Shown piece by piece: positions 1 to 8,092 of a stretch of 64,000 nt of DNA; the first letter of the stretch is position 1, and each line of letters opens with the position of its first letter. The DNA comes from an uncultured Stenotrophomonas sp. (GTDB lineage: Bacteria > Pseudomonadota > Gammaproteobacteria > Xanthomonadales > Xanthomonadaceae). The position numbers were made by a program, and so were the translations under genes. The notes below the pieces were generated by a model. It saw only the letters and a program-made list of their open reading frames with translations. It searched no databases and had not been told where the DNA came from. The stretch covers positions 248,001-312,000 of the forward strand of contig NZ_CAJYVQ010000011.1 of the NCBI RefSeq assembly GCF_913778665.1, read 5' to 3'.

Positions 1-2278
1 TCGTCGCCACCATTGCGCTCACCCGCACCGGGATCGACTTTGCGGCAGGCGTGCCGCTGATGCGGTCGTAGTAGTCCAGCGGCAGCAGTGGATTCAGTTC
101 AGGGTAGTAACCGGCCAGCGCGCCGCGCGGCATCGGGTAGTCCAGCACGGTCAGGCCGTCGATGCGACGCACGACACCATCGTCGCTGATGGTCTCCAGG
201 CTGACCAGTGCCTCCTTCTCCAGCCCGCGCGCCAGCCGATCCTCGATGTTCATGAACAGCACCATGCGGTCGTTGTACACGCCACGATAGCGGTCGTTAT
301 AGCTGTAGATGGTGGTGTTGTACTGGTCGTGCGAGCGCACCGTGGCCAGCCGCAGCATCTGCGGATCATCCACCGGGTCGTCCACGTCCAGGCCGGGCAT
401 CACCAGGATGTTGGCCTTGCCATTGGGCGTTGGCCACACCCGGCGGCGCGGCGGAATGTCCAGGTGGAAGCCATGCGCCTGCTGGATGCGCTCATTGAAG
501 CCGGTGTAGATCTCTGGGTACACGGCAGCGATCAGATCGCGGATGGGCGCATAGTCGTGCATGCAGCGCGCCCAGTCGACCTTGCTGTGCGGCAGCGCAG
601 CCATCGCCATCCGGCAGACGATCTCGACCTCAGGCAACACGTCGGCGCTGGCAGGCTCAAGCACGCCGCGCGAGGCCGTCACATTGGACATCGCGTCTTC
701 GATGGTGACGAACTGCTCGCCAGCCGGGGTGACGATGCGCTCCGAGCGCGCCACCACCGGCAGGATCAGTGCATCGCGGCCATGAACCAAGTGCCCACGG
801 TTGAGCTTGGTGGCGATGCCCACGGTCAGGTCCAGCCCACGCATCGCTTCATACGCGCGAGGCGTATCGGGCACCGCGTGGATGAAGTTGCCACCCAGGC
901 CGATGAACACCTTGGCGCTGCCGTCCAGCATCGCCTCGATGGATTCGACCACATGATGGCCATGCTCACGCGGCGGATCGAAGCCGAACACCTGGTGCAC
1001 GCGGTCCAGATAGGCCGGCTTGGGCTTCTCGTCGATGCCGACGGTGCGGTCGCCCTGCACATTGGAATGCCCGCGGATCGGCCCGATGCCCGCACCGGGC
1101 TTGCCGAAGTTGCCGCGCAGCATCAGCAGGTTGGCGACCTGTTGCAGCAGGCGCGAGCCATACTGGTGCTGGGTCAAGCCCATGCCGTAGCAGATCACCG
1201 TGGCATTGGAGCGGATGTAGATCTCGGCGCAGCGGCGGATCTGTGCCTGCGAAATGCCGGAGACGCGCACGATCTCCTCCCAGTCCTGCGCCATCACGTC
1301 CTCGCGCAGCGCGTCCAGGCCCACCGTGTGTTCAGCGAGGAAGGCGTGGTCGAGCACCCGCTCGCCCTGCGCCTCTCGCTCGAACATCACCCGCATCATG
1401 CCCTTGATCAGCGCCAGGTCGCCGCCGATGCGGATGTGCACGAACTCGCTGGTGATCTCGGTCGAGCCGAACGTGGCCATCTGCACCACGTCCTGCGGCT
1501 CGGAGAAGCGGATCAGCGCGCGCTCGGGCATCGGGTTGACCGCCACGATTGGAATGCCGCGCCTGCGCGCTTCGACCAGGTTGCTCATCATCCGCGGTGA
1601 ATTGGTGCCGGTGTTCTGGCCAATCACGAAGATCGCCTCGGCGTGCTCGAAATCCTGCAGCACGATGGTGCCCTTGCCCACGCCGATGGCCGGCGGCAGG
1701 CCGCGGCTGGTCGGCTCATGGCACATGTTCGAGCAGTCCGGGAAATTGTTGGTGCCGAACTCGCGCACGAAGATCGAATACAGGAACGCTGCCTCGTTCG
1801 GCGTGCGCCCGGAGGTGTAGAACTCGGCCTGGTTCGGGCTGTCCAGCGCCTGCAAGTGGCGCCCGATCAGCGCAAACGCCTCATCCCAGCTGCATGGCAC
1901 GTAGTGGTCGGTGGCCGCGTCATAGCGCATCGGCTCGGTCAGCCGGCCCTGCATTTCCAGCCAGTAGTCGGTCTGCGCCATCAGCTCGGTGACCGTGTGC
2001 TGCGCGAACAGCTCGCGGCCAGCGCGGAACTGCGTCGCTTCCCAGGCCAGGGCCTTGGCGCCGTTCTCGCAGAACTCCAGCTTCTTGCGCTCGTCTGCAT
2101 CAGGAAAGGCGCAGCTGGGGCATTTGAAGCCACCCGGCTGGTTCATCGCCAGCAAGGCCTTAGAGCCCTTGCCGATCACGCTCTGCTGCAGCAGCGCCTT
2201 GGCGGTCGCGCCGGCCGCGCCCCAGCCACCGGCCGGTTGGTTGTAGGGCTTGTAACGCGGTGGCTTCTGCTCGGACAT
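1..2278 (-). CDS. FdhF/YdeP-family molybdopterin oxidoreductase (3' end cut by window edge)
   Basis: Read on the minus strand from an ATG at 2278 (MSEQKPPRYKPYNQPAGGWG); about 759 codons are visible and no stop is reached before the window edge. Near residue 52 is a CPSC pair in GFKCPSCAFPD, the reduced cysteine motif of the YdeP/FdhF-like branch, instead of the four-Cys Fe4S4 motif of classical formate dehydrogenases. The last visible residues (AKSIPVRVSAMVAT) look like the family C-terminus, so little is missing. Family knowledge: a bis-MGD enzyme of poorly known substrate, implicated in acid resistance in E. coli. Divergence from fdhD, whose product sulfurates such cofactors, supports the call. 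A GGAAGG ribosome site lies about 10 nt before the ATG. Substrate unknown. Confidence 0.9.
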   Translation of the reverse strand, partial: MSEQKPPRYKPYNQPAGGWGAAGATAKALLQQSVIGKGSKALLAMNQPGGFKCPSCAFPDADERKKLEFCENGAKALAWEATQFRAGRELFAQHTVTELMAQTDYWLEMQGRLTEPMRYDAATDHYVPCSWDEAFALIGRHLQALDSPNQAEFYTSGRTPNEAAFLYSIFVREFGTNNFPDCSNMCHEPTSRGLPPAIGVGKGTIVLQDFEHAEAIFVIGQNTGTNSPRMMSNLVEARRRGIPIVAVNPMPERALIRFSEPQDVVQMATFGSTEITSEFVHIRIGGDLALIKGMMRVMFEREAQGERVLDHAFLAEHTVGLDALREDVMAQDWEEIVRVSGISQAQIRRCAEIYIRSNATVICYGMGLTQHQYGSRLLQQVANLLMLRGNFGKPGAGIGPIRGHSNVQGDRTVGIDEKPKPAYLDRVHQVFGFDPPREHGHHVVESIEAMLDGSAKVFIGLGGNFIHAVPDTPRAYEAMRGLDLTVGIATKLNRGHLVHGRDALILPVVARSERIVTPAGEQFVTIEDAMSNVTASRGVLEPASADVLPEVEIVCRMAMAALPHSKVDWARCMHDYAPIRDLIAAVYPEIYTGFNERIQQAHGFHLDIPPRRRVWPTPNGKANILVMPGLDVDDPVDDPQMLRLATVRSHDQYNTTIYSYNDRYRGVYNDRMVLFMNIEDRLARGLEKEALVSLETISDDGVVRRIDGLTVLDYPMPRGALAGYYPELNPLLPLDYYDRISGTPAAKSIPVRVSAMVAT

Positions 2279-2521
2279 GCTCGGGAACCTTCCGGGAGGA
2301 ACGCAATGGCGAACGGCGCAACACGGGCCTGATCTCGCTGTGGAGGCGCGGCCAGCGTCACAGTCAAGCACGGACCTGGCCACGGCGCCAGCGCAGCGCA
2401 CGGCTTCAGGCGCAGCCTGCCATGGCAACGGTTACAGCCGCGTCTGCGCACGGCCACTGCGCTATCCTCGAATGTGCAGGTGGTCGGCCATCTGTGCATC
2501 TTTCCTATCCGGACACGCTGC
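2279..2521. promoter_or_regulatory. Divergent promoter region between the oxidoreductase and fdhD
   Basis: A 243-bp gap between two divergent starts must hold both promoters. I see no clear -35/-10 pair, FNR box or other operator; the call rests on gene orientation only. Confidence 0.4.
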
Positions 2522-3370
2522 ATGCCCGATTCGACTCCGCCGCACACTCCGCCCGCCGGCACCGCGCAGCGTCCGTTGCAGCGCTGGCGCAGCGAGGGGC
2601 AACTGCATCAGGTCGACGTGGTGGCCGAAGAAGTGCCGGTGGCCCTGCGCTACAACGGTGCGGCCTTCGCGGTGATGATGGCCACGCCCTGTGACCTGGA
2701 AGACTTCGCGCTGGGTTTTTCGCTCAGCGAGGGATTGATCACCTCGGCCACCCAGCTGCTGGCGGTCGCGGTGAAGCCGCAGTTGGAAGGCATCGAGCTG
2801 CTGATGACCGTTGCCGAAGACGCGCCCGGCGCCAACCTCGACCCCGCCAATGGTCGCCTGTTGCCCGGCCGGGGCGGCTGCGGCCTGTGTGGCACGCGGC
2901 AGCTGGAAGAAGTGCTGCGGCCACTGCCGCAGATCCGCGAGCGCCGCAGCTATACGGCCGCCGCCCTGCAGCGGGCGTTGGCCACCCTGGCGCAGCACCA
3001 GCCGATGAATGCGGCAAGCGGCGCGATCCACGCCGCAGCCTGGGCCGATGCCAGCGGGCGTATCGGCTGGGTACGCGAGGACGTCGGCCGCCACAATGCA
3101 CTGGACAAGCTGATCGGCGCCCTGCACCACAACGAACACGCCATCGACGGCGGCCTGCTGGTGATCTCCAGCCGGGCCAGCTACGAGATGGTCAGCAAGG
3201 CAGTGCGCGCAGGCGCCAGCGTGCTGGCAGCGGTATCGGCGCCGACCGCCCTGGCGATCGACCTGGCCCGCAGCGCCGGGCTGTGCCTGGTCGGGTTCGC
3301 GCGCGAGACCGGGTTCAACGTGTATACCCATCCTGAGCGGCTGCAGGCCGACGACGGCGAGACCCGCTGA
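2522..3370 (+). CDS. fdhD: FdhD sulfurtransferase for molybdoenzymes
   Basis: 282 residues starting at ATG 2522 (MPDSTPPH). A start 48 bp upstream is open in frame but only adds a non-conserved tail. The family hallmark GGCGLCG, with the paired catalytic cysteines, is near residue 120. The conserved VREDVGRHNALDKLIG and SSRASYEMVSKA blocks follow. FdhD passes sulfur from IscS to the bis-MGD cofactor before it is inserted into formate dehydrogenase-type enzymes, in the cytoplasm. The divergent neighbour is a likely client. A perfect 9-bp hairpin follows the stop. Confidence 0.95.
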   Translation: MPDSTPPHTPPAGTAQRPLQRWRSEGQLHQVDVVAEEVPVALRYNGAAFAVMMATPCDLEDFALGFSLSEGLITSATQLLAVAVKPQLEGIELLMTVAEDAPGANLDPANGRLLPGRGGCGLCGTRQLEEVLRPLPQIRERRSYTAAALQRALATLAQHQPMNAASGAIHAAAWADASGRIGWVREDVGRHNALDKLIGALHHNEHAIDGGLLVISSRASYEMVSKAVRAGASVLAAVSAPTALAIDLARSAGLCLVGFARETGFNVYTHPERLQADDGETR

Positions 3371-3374
3371 GGAT

Positions 3375-3399
3375 GGCCGGAGGGACGGCGCCTCCGGCC
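3375..3399 (+). terminator. Hairpin after fdhD
   Basis: GGCCGGAGG (3375-3383) pairs perfectly with CCTCCGGCC (3391-3399) around a 7-nt loop, 4 bp after the fdhD stop. There is no T-tract, so it may be a weak or Rho-assisted terminator or simply a 3'-end stabiliser. Confidence 0.6.
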
Positions 3400-3625
3400 T
3401 GGCACAGCGCAGCGCCACCTTCTGGAAGTCCACCGGCACATCAAGCGCCACGTTGACGTAGTGGGTGAGCAGGTTGAGGGCCACGCGGGCGAGGATCTCG
3501 ACGATCTGCTCGTCATCGAAGCCGGCCGCGCGCAGTGCCTGCACGTCGCCGTCGGCAATCTGCGCACGCTGCTCGACCACTTTCCGCGCGAAGTCCAGGG
3601 CGGCGTTTGCGTCCGATCGGTTCAG
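3390..3625 (-). pseudogene. C-terminal fragment of a carboxymuconolactone decarboxylase/AhpD-like gene
   Basis: On the minus strand one frame reads ALDFARKVVEQRAQIADG, then AAGFDDEQIVEILARVALN, then LTHYVNVALDVPVDFQKV. This is the typical C-terminal helical segment of CMD-family peroxidase-related proteins (about 75 residues of a usual 150-190). The N-terminal half with the CxxC active site is missing, there is no start codon in context, and the frame runs on into fdhD antisense without its own stop. It looks like the leftover of a deletion between fdhD and the zinc operon. Confidence 0.65.
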
Positions 3626-3635
3626 CGTTGGCAGT

Positions 3636-3651
3636 GTCGAGCTTGCTCGAC
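3636..3651. repeat. Short perfect palindrome (SMAG/REP-like)
   Basis: GTCGAGC-TT-GCTCGAC, a perfect 7-bp inverted repeat with a 2-nt loop. It sits between the decarboxylase fragment and the last gene of the zinc operon, near that gene's stop at 3675. Similar to the small palindromic units of S. maltophilia; it may act as a transcript end. Confidence 0.6.
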
Positions 3652-3674
3652 GGATTGCGCCGCTCGGTGAACGG

Positions 3675-4421
3675 TCAACGGCAGTCCTGCGGCAATGCGG
3701 CGATCGCTGCCACCACAGCGCCCTGCATGCCCTGCCCCACGGCCATGTCCAGCTCACCGCCGATGCCACCATGCTGGCGTCGCAGTTCCGCCTCGCACAG
3801 CCCACGCACCCGCGACCTCGCACTGGCGCGCAGGCTGCTGCAGCGCCAATCGGTACCGCCCAACGGCAATACCGCGTACACCACGCTGTTGCAGGCATTG
3901 CCCGCGCGTTGTTGCAGCGACTGGCTGCCGAAATCGCGCGGCTCGCTGCTGCGTTGCGGGTCGAAGTAGCTGTCGGGGAAGGTGCGCGCGTACTGTTCGA
4001 TGTCCACGGCCATGCTGCGCCCGCCTGCCAACGGCATCTGCAGTGGCTGCCCGCACTGCGTCGCGTCGGCGCGATGCTGGATGTACTGGTAGATCGGGCG
4101 GTCCAGCGCCGGCTCGCGTTCGGTCACTGCACTGACCGCGCCCAGCACCGGCAGCGACGCGCGATTGGCCATGCGTGCCAGCAGCCCGACCTGCTGCGGC
4201 TGGCAGCGGTCGCGCAGGGTGGCCGCCAGCAGGAACAGCATGTCGTTGCGGAAGGCGATGTCTTCCACCAGGCGACGTTCGATGCGCCGACCGGCGTCGG
4301 CGGCGGGCGCGGGAAAGGCGGCCGTCGGTGGTGCGGAGCGCGCAGCACGATGCTGCCAGCCGATGACCAGCGCCGCACCCATGCCCAGCAGGCCGGCGGC
4401 GATGAACCAACGCGCGCGCAT
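3675..4421 (-). CDS. Membrane-anchored protein of unknown function, last gene of the zrg-like operon
   Basis: 248 residues from ATG 4421, which overlaps the stop of the upstream DUF3299 gene (ATGA), so it is translationally coupled to the zinc operon. It has a single N-terminal hydrophobic segment (about residues 4-21, FIAAGLLGMGAALVIGW), with the rest probably periplasmic. Several cysteines (RDRCQPQ, ATQCGQP, NACNSV, WRCSSL, GLCEAEL, QDCR) suggest disulfides or metal binding. I recognise no family. Position suggests a role with the DUF3299 lipoproteins; the specific function is unknown. Confidence 0.8.
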   Translation of the reverse strand: MRARWFIAAGLLGMGAALVIGWQHRAARSAPPTAAFPAPAADAGRRIERRLVEDIAFRNDMLFLLAATLRDRCQPQQVGLLARMANRASLPVLGAVSAVTEREPALDRPIYQYIQHRADATQCGQPLQMPLAGGRSMAVDIEQYARTFPDSYFDPQRSSEPRDFGSQSLQQRAGNACNSVVYAVLPLGGTDWRCSSLRASARSRVRGLCEAELRRQHGGIGGELDMAVGQGMQGAVVAAIAALPQDCR

Positions 4422-5041
4422 CAGTTGTGGATCGCGGTCAGCGACGCCGCGGCTGCGTCGTAGGACGCGCTGGCGATGTCCGCATCGAAGCGCCTGACCT
4501 GCAGGCGCCCGGCGAGGCGGTACGGATCCCACAGGTCGCCCAGCGCGATCGGCCTGGCCAGGGTCACATGGATGATCTGGTTCGGCGGCGGCGGTGGCAC
4601 GTGGATGCAGGCGCCATAGAACGGCACGAACAGCAGTTCGTCGACCAGGCCGGCATCGTTGGTGCCGAGTGGCACCACATAGCCGTCCAGGTCCACGGCG
4701 CGGCCGTCGACGGCGTCGACCACACGCGATGAGCCGAACTGCCGGGCCCGCTCCGGGCTCGAGTGGTCGATATCCTGACCCGGCGGCGTGCCCGAACCGG
4801 TGTCGTCGATCAGGCCGCCCACGCCAGCCATGCCATTGCGCAACAGGCCGATCTGCGGCGGCGGCCGCTGGTAGGTCACCTCATCGGGACGCAGCGCATC
4901 CCAGCGATCGATCGGCGCAACCTCTGCGCCCGGCGCGGCAGCGGCCACTGCCTGCGTCGGCGTCGCGGCATCACTGCTGCGCTGCCCGCATCCAGCCAGG
5001 CACAGCCAACAGGCGATGGCGAACAGGTGTCTACGGTTCAT
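4421..5041 (-). CDS. DUF3299 lipoprotein, second copy (ZrgE-like)
   Basis: 206 residues. The signal peptide ends in LCLAGC, a lipobox, so the mature protein is predicted to be lipid-anchored at Cys18. The C-terminal half is DUF3299, with the family's striking core FYGACIHVPPPPPNQIIHV near residue 143 and GYVVPL just before it. It is a tandem paralogue of the next gene upstream; the two share this core almost exactly and differ in the N-terminal linker. Family knowledge: DUF3299 proteins accompany MacB-like ABC transporters in zinc-regulated operons. Overlaps its neighbours by 4 bp downstream and 11 bp upstream. Biochemical role unknown. Confidence 0.85.
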   Translation of the reverse strand: MNRRHLFAIACWLCLAGCGQRSSDAATPTQAVAAAAPGAEVAPIDRWDALRPDEVTYQRPPPQIGLLRNGMAGVGGLIDDTGSGTPPGQDIDHSSPERARQFGSSRVVDAVDGRAVDLDGYVVPLGTNDAGLVDELLFVPFYGACIHVPPPPPNQIIHVTLARPIALGDLWDPYRLAGRLQVRRFDADIASASYDAAAASLTAIHN

Positions 5042-5582
5042 ATGCCCTCAGCTGCGCATCACGCATGGTGTAGGCCGAACCGGCCAGCTCGTCGTCCAGC
5101 CGTTCGGCCTGCAGGGTGCCGGCCAGGAAAAACGGCGAATACATGTCCGGCATCTGGATCGGACGCGGCAGCACCACGTGCACGATCTGGTTCGGCGGTG
5201 GCGGCGGCACATGGATGCATGCGCCGTAATACGGAACGAACAGGAACTCGGTCAGCCGCCCATCCTGCGCATTGGCCAGCGGCACCACGTAGCCCGGCAG
5301 CCGTATGGGGCGCTGCAGTACCTTGTCCACGGTGCGGAAGGTGCCGAACTGCGGCATGCGACGATTGCCACTGTGCTCGACCTCGGGCCCTTCACCGCGC
5401 TCCAGTGCGGCCAGCTCGTCCTTGGGCATCATCTGCAGCCAGTCCAGCTCCTGCTCTTCAACCGCCGCGGCACCCCCGCGATCATCGACCGGCGAGGGTG
5501 GCAACGCCTGCACGCCGGTATCGACCGGCCGCTCGCATGCGGCCAGCGCGAACATCATCGGCAGCAACCAGATCCTGCGCAT
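5031..5582 (-). CDS. DUF3299 lipoprotein, first copy (ZrgD-like)
   Basis: 183 residues. Signal peptide MRRIWLLPMMFALAAC ends in a lipobox at Cys16. The DUF3299 core is at residues 110-150: GYVVPLANAQDGRLTEFLFV followed by PYYGACIHVPPPPPNQIVHV. The proline run and the GAC(I)H cysteine/histidine pair are conserved with the downstream paralogue and could bind metal, which is inference. Starts 3 bp after the permease stop. Confidence 0.85.
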   Translation of the reverse strand: MRRIWLLPMMFALAACERPVDTGVQALPPSPVDDRGGAAAVEEQELDWLQMMPKDELAALERGEGPEVEHSGNRRMPQFGTFRTVDKVLQRPIRLPGYVVPLANAQDGRLTEFLFVPYYGACIHVPPPPPNQIVHVVLPRPIQMPDMYSPFFLAGTLQAERLDDELAGSAYTMRDAQLRAYEP

Positions 5583-5584
5583 GC

Positions 5585-6838
5585 TCAGGCTCCGGGCGAC
5601 AGGCCGTCAGCCAATGTGCGCCGGTACGCCAACAGCGCAGGCAGCAGGCTGGCCAGCGCGCTCATCGCCAGCACGGCTGCCACCCAGCCCAGCTCGCGGC
5701 CATCCGGCCATATACGGGTGATCGACAGGCCGAAGTTGGCCAGCACCCAGCCCCGACCGAGCAGGCTGCCCAGCACCAGCAGCGACAGCGACAGCATGCA
5801 GGCGACGGCACTGGTCGCCACCGCTTCGACCACCAGCAGGGCCGCGATATAGCCCGGTCGTGCACCGGTGGCCCGCAGCACCGCCATTTCGCGCCGCCGC
5901 TCCTGCAGCGTGGAAACCAGCAGCGCCACCAGCGAAACCATGCCGAGCAGCACCACCATCGCACTGATCAGCTGCAACGCCCGCTCGCCCGTACCCAGCG
6001 ATTGCCACAGCTGCTGCAGGGTCACCCCGGGCAGGATCGCCGACATCGCCTCCTCCGGGTACTCGTTGATCCTGCGCTGTACCGAGAACGTGGCGATGCG
6101 CGAGTTGAGCCCGAGCATGAAGGCGGTGATGCTGGTCGGGGTCAGGTCCAGGTGGCGAGCCTGCTCGGCGCTGACCTGCTGGCTGCGCAGCTGCACGCCG
6201 GAGCGCCAGTCAACATGGATCGCCTCGATCGCCGGCAGCGAAACCAGCACCGACGAATCCACCGGCGTGCCGGTACCCTGCAGCAGGCCGACCACCCGGA
6301 AGGGCTTGTCGGCATGCGTGGCCAGGGTGACGGCCCCGGTGCCGTGGGCCAGCACGATCTCATCGCCGATGCCGACCCGTTGCGCCCGCGCCACTTCCGC
6401 GCCGATCACCGCGTCGTACAGATCCGCGAACGGCCGCCCCTGCGCAAACGCCAGCCGGTGGCCGGCGCCATAGCGATAGTGCTCGAAATAGCCGCCGCTG
6501 GTGCCGACCACCCGGTAGCCCCGCCAGGAATCGCCCAGCGACAGCGGCACCGCCCACTTTACCTGCGGCAGCGCTGCCAGCGCCTGGTAGGACTGCCAGG
6601 ATACGTTGTTGGTCGGGTCGCCGATATGGAACACAGAATAGAGCAGCAGGTTCACCGGCCCCGAGCGCGCGCCGACGATCAGATCGGTGCCCGATACCGT
6701 ACTGGCAAAACCTTCATGCGCCTGCGTGCGCACCCGCTCGACACCCAGCAGCAGCACCACGCTGAGGGTGATGACCAGTACGGCAAGGCTGACGCTCAAC
6801 GCACGGCTGCGCAGGCTGGCCCAGGCAAGCTCAAACAT
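5585..6838 (-). CDS. ABC transporter permease, MacB/FtsX type (ZrgC-like)
   Basis: 417 residues from ATG 6838 (MFELAWASLRSRALSVSLAV), chosen because it overlaps the ATPase gene's stop by 8 bp and begins the family's typical N-terminus. One N-terminal membrane helix (about 17-37), a large periplasmic domain with RVVGLLQGTGTPVDSSVLV, then three C-terminal helices of the FtsX fold (about 280-305, 330-355, 380-410). Such transporters often do mechanical work on the periplasmic side instead of carrying substrate through the membrane. In this operon it probably drives the DUF2796/DUF3299 zinc-acquisition components. Confidence 0.9.
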   Translation of the reverse strand: MFELAWASLRSRALSVSLAVLVITLSVVLLLGVERVRTQAHEGFASTVSGTDLIVGARSGPVNLLLYSVFHIGDPTNNVSWQSYQALAALPQVKWAVPLSLGDSWRGYRVVGTSGGYFEHYRYGAGHRLAFAQGRPFADLYDAVIGAEVARAQRVGIGDEIVLAHGTGAVTLATHADKPFRVVGLLQGTGTPVDSSVLVSLPAIEAIHVDWRSGVQLRSQQVSAEQARHLDLTPTSITAFMLGLNSRIATFSVQRRINEYPEEAMSAILPGVTLQQLWQSLGTGERALQLISAMVVLLGMVSLVALLVSTLQERRREMAVLRATGARPGYIAALLVVEAVATSAVACMLSLSLLVLGSLLGRGWVLANFGLSITRIWPDGRELGWVAAVLAMSALASLLPALLAYRRTLADGLSPGA

Positions 6839-7526
6839 GGACGGCACCTGCGCGGTTGATCTCCGACAGCACGAGGGTACGGTCGAAAAGCGGCTGCAGG
6901 CTGTCATCGTGGCTGACCACCAGCACCGTGGTACCGGCGGCCTGGCATTGTGCGGACATCAACTGCAGGAAAGCGGTGGCCGCCTCGCGGTCGAGCGCCG
7001 AGGTCGGTTCGTCGGCCAGCAGCAGTGCCGGCCGCCCGATCAGCGCACGCGCGGCAGCCACCCGTTGCTGCTGGCCGACGCTGAGCGTGCCGGCACGGCG
7101 CTTCATCAGGGCCGGATCCAACTGCAGGGCGCGCAGCAGGCGCGTGATCTCATCGTCCAATGGCCCGCTGATGCGCGCGCTGCGCACCCGCGAAAAGCGC
7201 AGGCCCAGCGCGATGTTGTCGCGCACGCTGAGGAACGGCAGCAGGTTGAACTGCTGGAAGACCACGCCCAGGTGGTCGGCACGGAAACGATCGCGCGCCG
7301 CATCGCGCATGCCGTGCAAGGCATGCCCGGCCACCTCGAGCCGCCCTTCGCTCGGCAGCAGCACGCCGGCCAGCAGGCCCAGCAGGGTGCTCTTGCCACC
7401 ACCACTGGCCCCGCTCAGCAGCACGCTGCTGCCCTGTTCGATCCACAGCCGCGGGATATCCAGCACCAGGCGCAGGTCGTAGCCGAACTGCACCCCGTCC
7501 ATCGCGATCATCGGCCGAGCGCTCAC
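6831..7526 (-). CDS. ABC transporter ATP-binding protein (ZrgB-like)
   Basis: 231 residues with the full ATPase set: Walker A GASGGGKST (about 40-48), Q-loop FQQFNLLPFLSV, signature LSVGQQQR, Walker B LLLADEPTSALD and the switch His in VVSHDDS. It belongs to the LolD/MacB branch, as the FtsX-type permease downstream requires. Overlaps the DUF2796 gene by 4 bp (ATGA). Confidence 0.93.
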   Translation of the reverse strand: MSARPMIAMDGVQFGYDLRLVLDIPRLWIEQGSSVLLSGASGGGKSTLLGLLAGVLLPSEGRLEVAGHALHGMRDAARDRFRADHLGVVFQQFNLLPFLSVRDNIALGLRFSRVRSARISGPLDDEITRLLRALQLDPALMKRRAGTLSVGQQQRVAAARALIGRPALLLADEPTSALDREAATAFLQLMSAQCQAAGTTVLVVSHDDSLQPLFDRTLVLSEINRAGAVHV

Positions 7527-8059
7527 GGCGCCAATACCACGCGCAGGTTGCCAGCGGTCAGTACGCTGCGACCCTGGCCGTGGTCGGTGGCCGTATTGAC
7601 GATCACCTCATGCAGTCCCGGAAACTGCGCGGGCAGGCGCACCACCAGAGCGCGCAACGCCGCTGGGTTCGCGCAGCGGTACTGCAGGCTGGCACTGAAA
7701 CCGGCATGGCGGTGCTGTCCTGCCGGCGCGGCCGGTGTGGTGGCATCGAAGCCGTCGGCGCGGGCGCTGCTGCTGGCCAGACGGCAATGCGCCGCCGTCG
7801 GCAAGGTCACCCAATTGCCACTCTTGAGCACAGCGATGGCGCGTGCCAGCGCGGCGCGCTCGGCCCCGGTCGCCGCCGGGCGCTCGAAATCGAGGATGCC
7901 GATGCCCGGCGCCTGCAGCGCAAGTTCCAGCGCACCCTGGTCCAGCGCCAGATCGACGGTGGCTTGGCCATGCACATGCGCGCCCAGCGCGCGAACGTCA
8001 TGGGCGTGTGCGGCGGTGTGGACAGCCAGCAGGAAGAACAGAGCAGCAGGACGTTTCAT
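7523..8059 (-). CDS. DUF2796 periplasmic zinc-binding protein (ZrgA-like)
   Basis: 178 residues from ATG 8059 with a GGAGC ribosome site. Signal peptide MKRPAALFFLLAVHTAAHA is cleaved before HDVRALGAHVHGQATVDLAL. The mature N-terminus is rich in histidine (HDVRALGAHVHG), the family's metal-binding feature, and a second patch (GQHRHAG) lies near residue 120. Family knowledge: DUF2796 includes ZrgA, the first gene of the zinc-regulated zrgABCDE uptake operon of Vibrio cholerae; the gene order here matches. First gene of a six-gene operon and next to a Zur-like palindrome. Confidence 0.88.
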   Translation of the reverse strand: MKRPAALFFLLAVHTAAHAHDVRALGAHVHGQATVDLALDQGALELALQAPGIGILDFERPAATGAERAALARAIAVLKSGNWVTLPTAAHCRLASSSARADGFDATTPAAPAGQHRHAGFSASLQYRCANPAALRALVVRLPAQFPGLHEVIVNTATDHGQGRSVLTAGNLRVVLAP

Positions 8060-8075
8060 GGGGGACAGCTCCAAT

Positions 8076-8090
8076 TGTTACTATGTAACA
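8076..8090. promoter_or_regulatory. Zur-like operator between zrgA-like gene and merC-like gene
   Basis: TGTTACTATGTAACA is a perfect inverted repeat (TGTTAC-TAT-GTAACA) in the 33-bp gap between two divergent starts, close to the TGTTATA-type dyads bound by Zur in proteobacteria. It ends 2 bp before the MerC-domain ATG and lies 17 bp from the DUF2796 start, so a bound repressor could block both genes. Zur identity is inferred from operon content. Confidence 0.65.
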
Positions 8091-8092
8091 TT

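Noticed and set aside
329..1600. Long plus-strand open frame opposite the molybdopterin oxidoreductase
   Set aside because: Reads as Arg/His/Gln-rich antisense of a clearly conserved minus-strand gene; a product of high GC.
4763..6859. 698-codon plus-strand open frame
   Set aside because: Antisense to the DUF3299 and permease genes, low-complexity composition, no domain.
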